A stretch of 33,682 nt of DNA, from NCBI GenBank assembly GCA_016929775.1, contig JAFGIE010000173.1:1-33682 (forward strand), written 5' to 3'. Below, piece by piece: positions 32,347 through 33,682 of the stretch. Made by a program: the position numbers and the translations under genes. Below the pieces are notes generated by a model. That model saw nothing but the letters and a program-made list of their open reading frames with translations, was not told where the DNA came from and made no database searches. The DNA is from Anaerolineae bacterium (GTDB taxonomy: Bacteria; Chloroflexota; Anaerolineae; JAFGEY01). The stretch's first letter is position 1; every line of letters begins with the position of its first letter.

Positions 32347-33450
32347 CCTGCGCCCTCCTCGCTGCAGCAGCTCCCGGTACACGGCGACGGTATCGGCTGC
32401 GACCTGCGCCTGGGTATAGTGCGCCTGCACCCGCTGCCGACCCCGCCGCGCCAGATCGCGCCACAGCGTTCCGTTCTCGACCAGCGTGCGCAGATGGTGA
32501 CGCAGTGCGTCGACGTCGCCCTCTGGATAGACCAGCCCCGCCTCGCCGATCACGTTCGGGATCTCGCCCGAGTCGGACCCGATCACGGGCACGCCGCTCG
32601 CCATCGCCTCGATCAACACCCGGCCAAACTGCTCCCGCCAGTTGGGCTGCGTGCGCGAGGGCAGCACCAGCGCCTGCAGTTGGGCCAGGTAGTCGGGCAC
32701 GGCTGACGACGCGATCTGTCCCTCGAATACCACCCGATCGGCGATGCCCAGCGCATCGCTGACCCTCGACAGCCGCTCGCGATCCGGACCGCTGCCCAGC
32801 ATGCGCAGCACCCAGCGCCCCGGCAGGCCCGCTGCGGCGCGCAGCAGGTCCTCGATCCCCTTCTCGGGCACCAACCGTCCCACGTAGCCGATCGCGAACG
32901 TGTCCGTCGCCGGTTCGGCCCCGCCATACAACGCCGGGTCGACGCCAAACTGCGGGATCACGCGCACAGGGCCACGGTATCCCTTGGCGCGCAGCACTCG
33001 CACCGCATCGTGGTTCCCGGCGATCGCATAGTCGGTCTGACGGAAGGCCCACCGCTCCAGCCAAGAGAACGGGGGTGGGTAGCGTCGCTCGATGTTCTGC
33101 CAGCTAAAGAACAACGCGCGCGCGCCCGCACGCAGCGCCAGGCGCATCGCCTGCCACGTCGCCAGGTTGTACGGCTCTTCGTCGATGTGCACGATCTGCG
33201 GGCGGGACTCGGCGATCGCCCAGCGCAGCTGAGGGTAGACGTGCAGGTGAAAGCTGCCGTTGAGCGCCATCGGCAAGACCAGCAGGCGATAGCCCGCCGT
33301 ATGGGCGCGCTCCAGGGGCAGCCATCCCCGCTCGTCCCGCCACCCGGGCGGAACGACGACGGTGAGCTCGACGCCTAGAGCGGCGATCTCTTCGAGCTTG
33401 CGCTGGTAGATCCCGTGCACGCAAGCCTTGGATACCATCAGGACACGCAT
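32326..33450 (-). CDS. GT4-family glycosyltransferase
   Basis: From ATG 33450 (MRVLMVSKACVHG) the protein has 374 residues; ATG 33468 would add six. The N-terminal GT-B lobe has the usual acceptor-side strand-helix pattern. The C-terminal lobe has IGYVGRLVPEKGIEDLLRA and the EX7E motif in EQFGRVLIEAMASGVPVIGSDSGEIPNVIGEAGLVYPEGD, characteristic of retaining GT4 enzymes that use nucleotide sugars. Members build surface glycans or glycolipids; donor and acceptor are unknown. There is no membrane span. The first start is preferred because family members begin directly with MxVLMVS and GGTGGA lies upstream. The last 21 bp overlap sbcC tail to tail, which could allow antisense interference. Confidence 0.9.
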   Translation of the reverse strand: MRVLMVSKACVHGIYQRKLEEIAALGVELTVVVPPGWRDERGWLPLERAHTAGYRLLVLPMALNGSFHLHVYPQLRWAIAESRPQIVHIDEEPYNLATWQAMRLALRAGARALFFSWQNIERRYPPPFSWLERWAFRQTDYAIAGNHDAVRVLRAKGYRGPVRVIPQFGVDPALYGGAEPATDTFAIGYVGRLVPEKGIEDLLRAAAGLPGRWVLRMLGSGPDRERLSRVSDALGIADRVVFEGQIASSAVPDYLAQLQALVLPSRTQPNWREQFGRVLIEAMASGVPVIGSDSGEIPNVIGEAGLVYPEGDVDALRHHLRTLVENGTLWRDLARRGRQRVQAHYTQAQVAADTVAVYRELLQRGGRRSDDRDL

Positions 33451-33530
33451 CAAGCTGTCCACCATCACGGCTTACTATGGGCGCCGCCCGTGCGGCGGAG
33501 GCGCCTGGACGCAGAGTGAGACAAGGATCT

Positions 33531-33559
33531 AGTCTAGCACGGAGTCTTGCTTTTGGCAA
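33531..33559 (-). promoter_or_regulatory. promoter of the glycosyltransferase gene
   Basis: On the minus strand, TTGCCA (33559-33554) is followed after 17 bp by TAGACT (33536-33531). The predicted start is near 33524, giving a GC-rich leader of about 75 nt. Confidence 0.65.
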
Positions 33560-33613
33560 TCGTCTGCGCTTGAGGCTTTCACAAGCGGCACTACCCCCTC
33601 GATCAGTGCGCGC

Positions 33614-33642
33614 TTGCGCGATCGCGCGACCTGTGGTTTAAT
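33614..33642 (+). promoter_or_regulatory. possible promoter for a gene beyond the right edge
   Basis: TTGCGC (33614-33619) is followed after 17 bp by TTTAAT (33637-33642). No coding region starts before the window ends. The interval 33469-33682 contains this and the divergent glycosyltransferase promoter only. Confidence 0.4.
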
Positions 33643-33682
33643 ACGGGTGAACGGACTCGATCGCGGGCGCCGCGTTCCTCAA

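Overview
The window looks like a chromosomal contig from a GC-rich bacterium, most likely a Chloroflexota (Anaerolineae-like) lineage. This is an inference. It rests on overall GC richness, Thr/Pro-rich linkers after a lipobox, a PBP1C-type transpeptidase beside an alpha-2-macroglobulin lipoprotein, a stand-alone tandem ACT protein, and short palindromic repeats of a kind I associate with that phylum. No rRNA, tRNA, CRISPR array or complete insertion sequence was recognised.

Region 1 (1-7250, all minus strand) is a probable defence locus. In transcription order it holds a SNF2 helicase with a C-terminal DUF3883/PD-(D/E)XK-like domain, a Phd/YefM antitoxin, a PIN toxin, an unrecognised 330-residue protein, and a DUF1156-type adenine methylase with a zinc ribbon that runs off the left edge. 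The methylase, 330-residue gene and toxin-antitoxin pair look less GC-rich than the rest. The toxin-antitoxin pair sits between helicase and methylase, with its own promoter and a three-copy 8-mer operator. One small palindromic repeat lies in frame inside the helicase gene, and a second copy lies in the upstream spacer.

Region 2 (7250-18250, plus strand) is core metabolism and envelope: a HAD phosphatase whose 5' end contains another palindromic repeat, a tandem ACT protein, apt, a PBP1C-like enzyme, and a 2025-residue alpha-2-macroglobulin lipoprotein with an intact CIEQ thioester motif. The last two are the pbpC-yfhM pair known from enterobacteria.

Region 3 (18250-22260, minus strand) holds a 75-residue Cys-containing orphan gene with a near-consensus promoter, a uppP/PstS-like lipoprotein pair, and a TetR regulator followed by an extended SDR epimerase. 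The TetR promoter carries a palindromic operator.

Region 4 (22340-25130, plus strand) is a sulfur operon: a four-Cys Rrf2 regulator, cysK and a cysteine desulfurase. It starts from a promoter back to back with that of the TetR gene and ends at a perfect hairpin.

Region 5 (25147-33682) has an ECF sigma factor followed by a small membrane protein (possible anti-sigma), divergent from a 1115-residue multi-domain histidine kinase. An SbcC/Rad50-type ATPase without SbcD follows, overlapping tail to tail with a GT4 glycosyltransferase. Most promoters found by eye fit TTGAC(A/G), 17 bp, TATACT-like, as expected for a housekeeping sigma factor.
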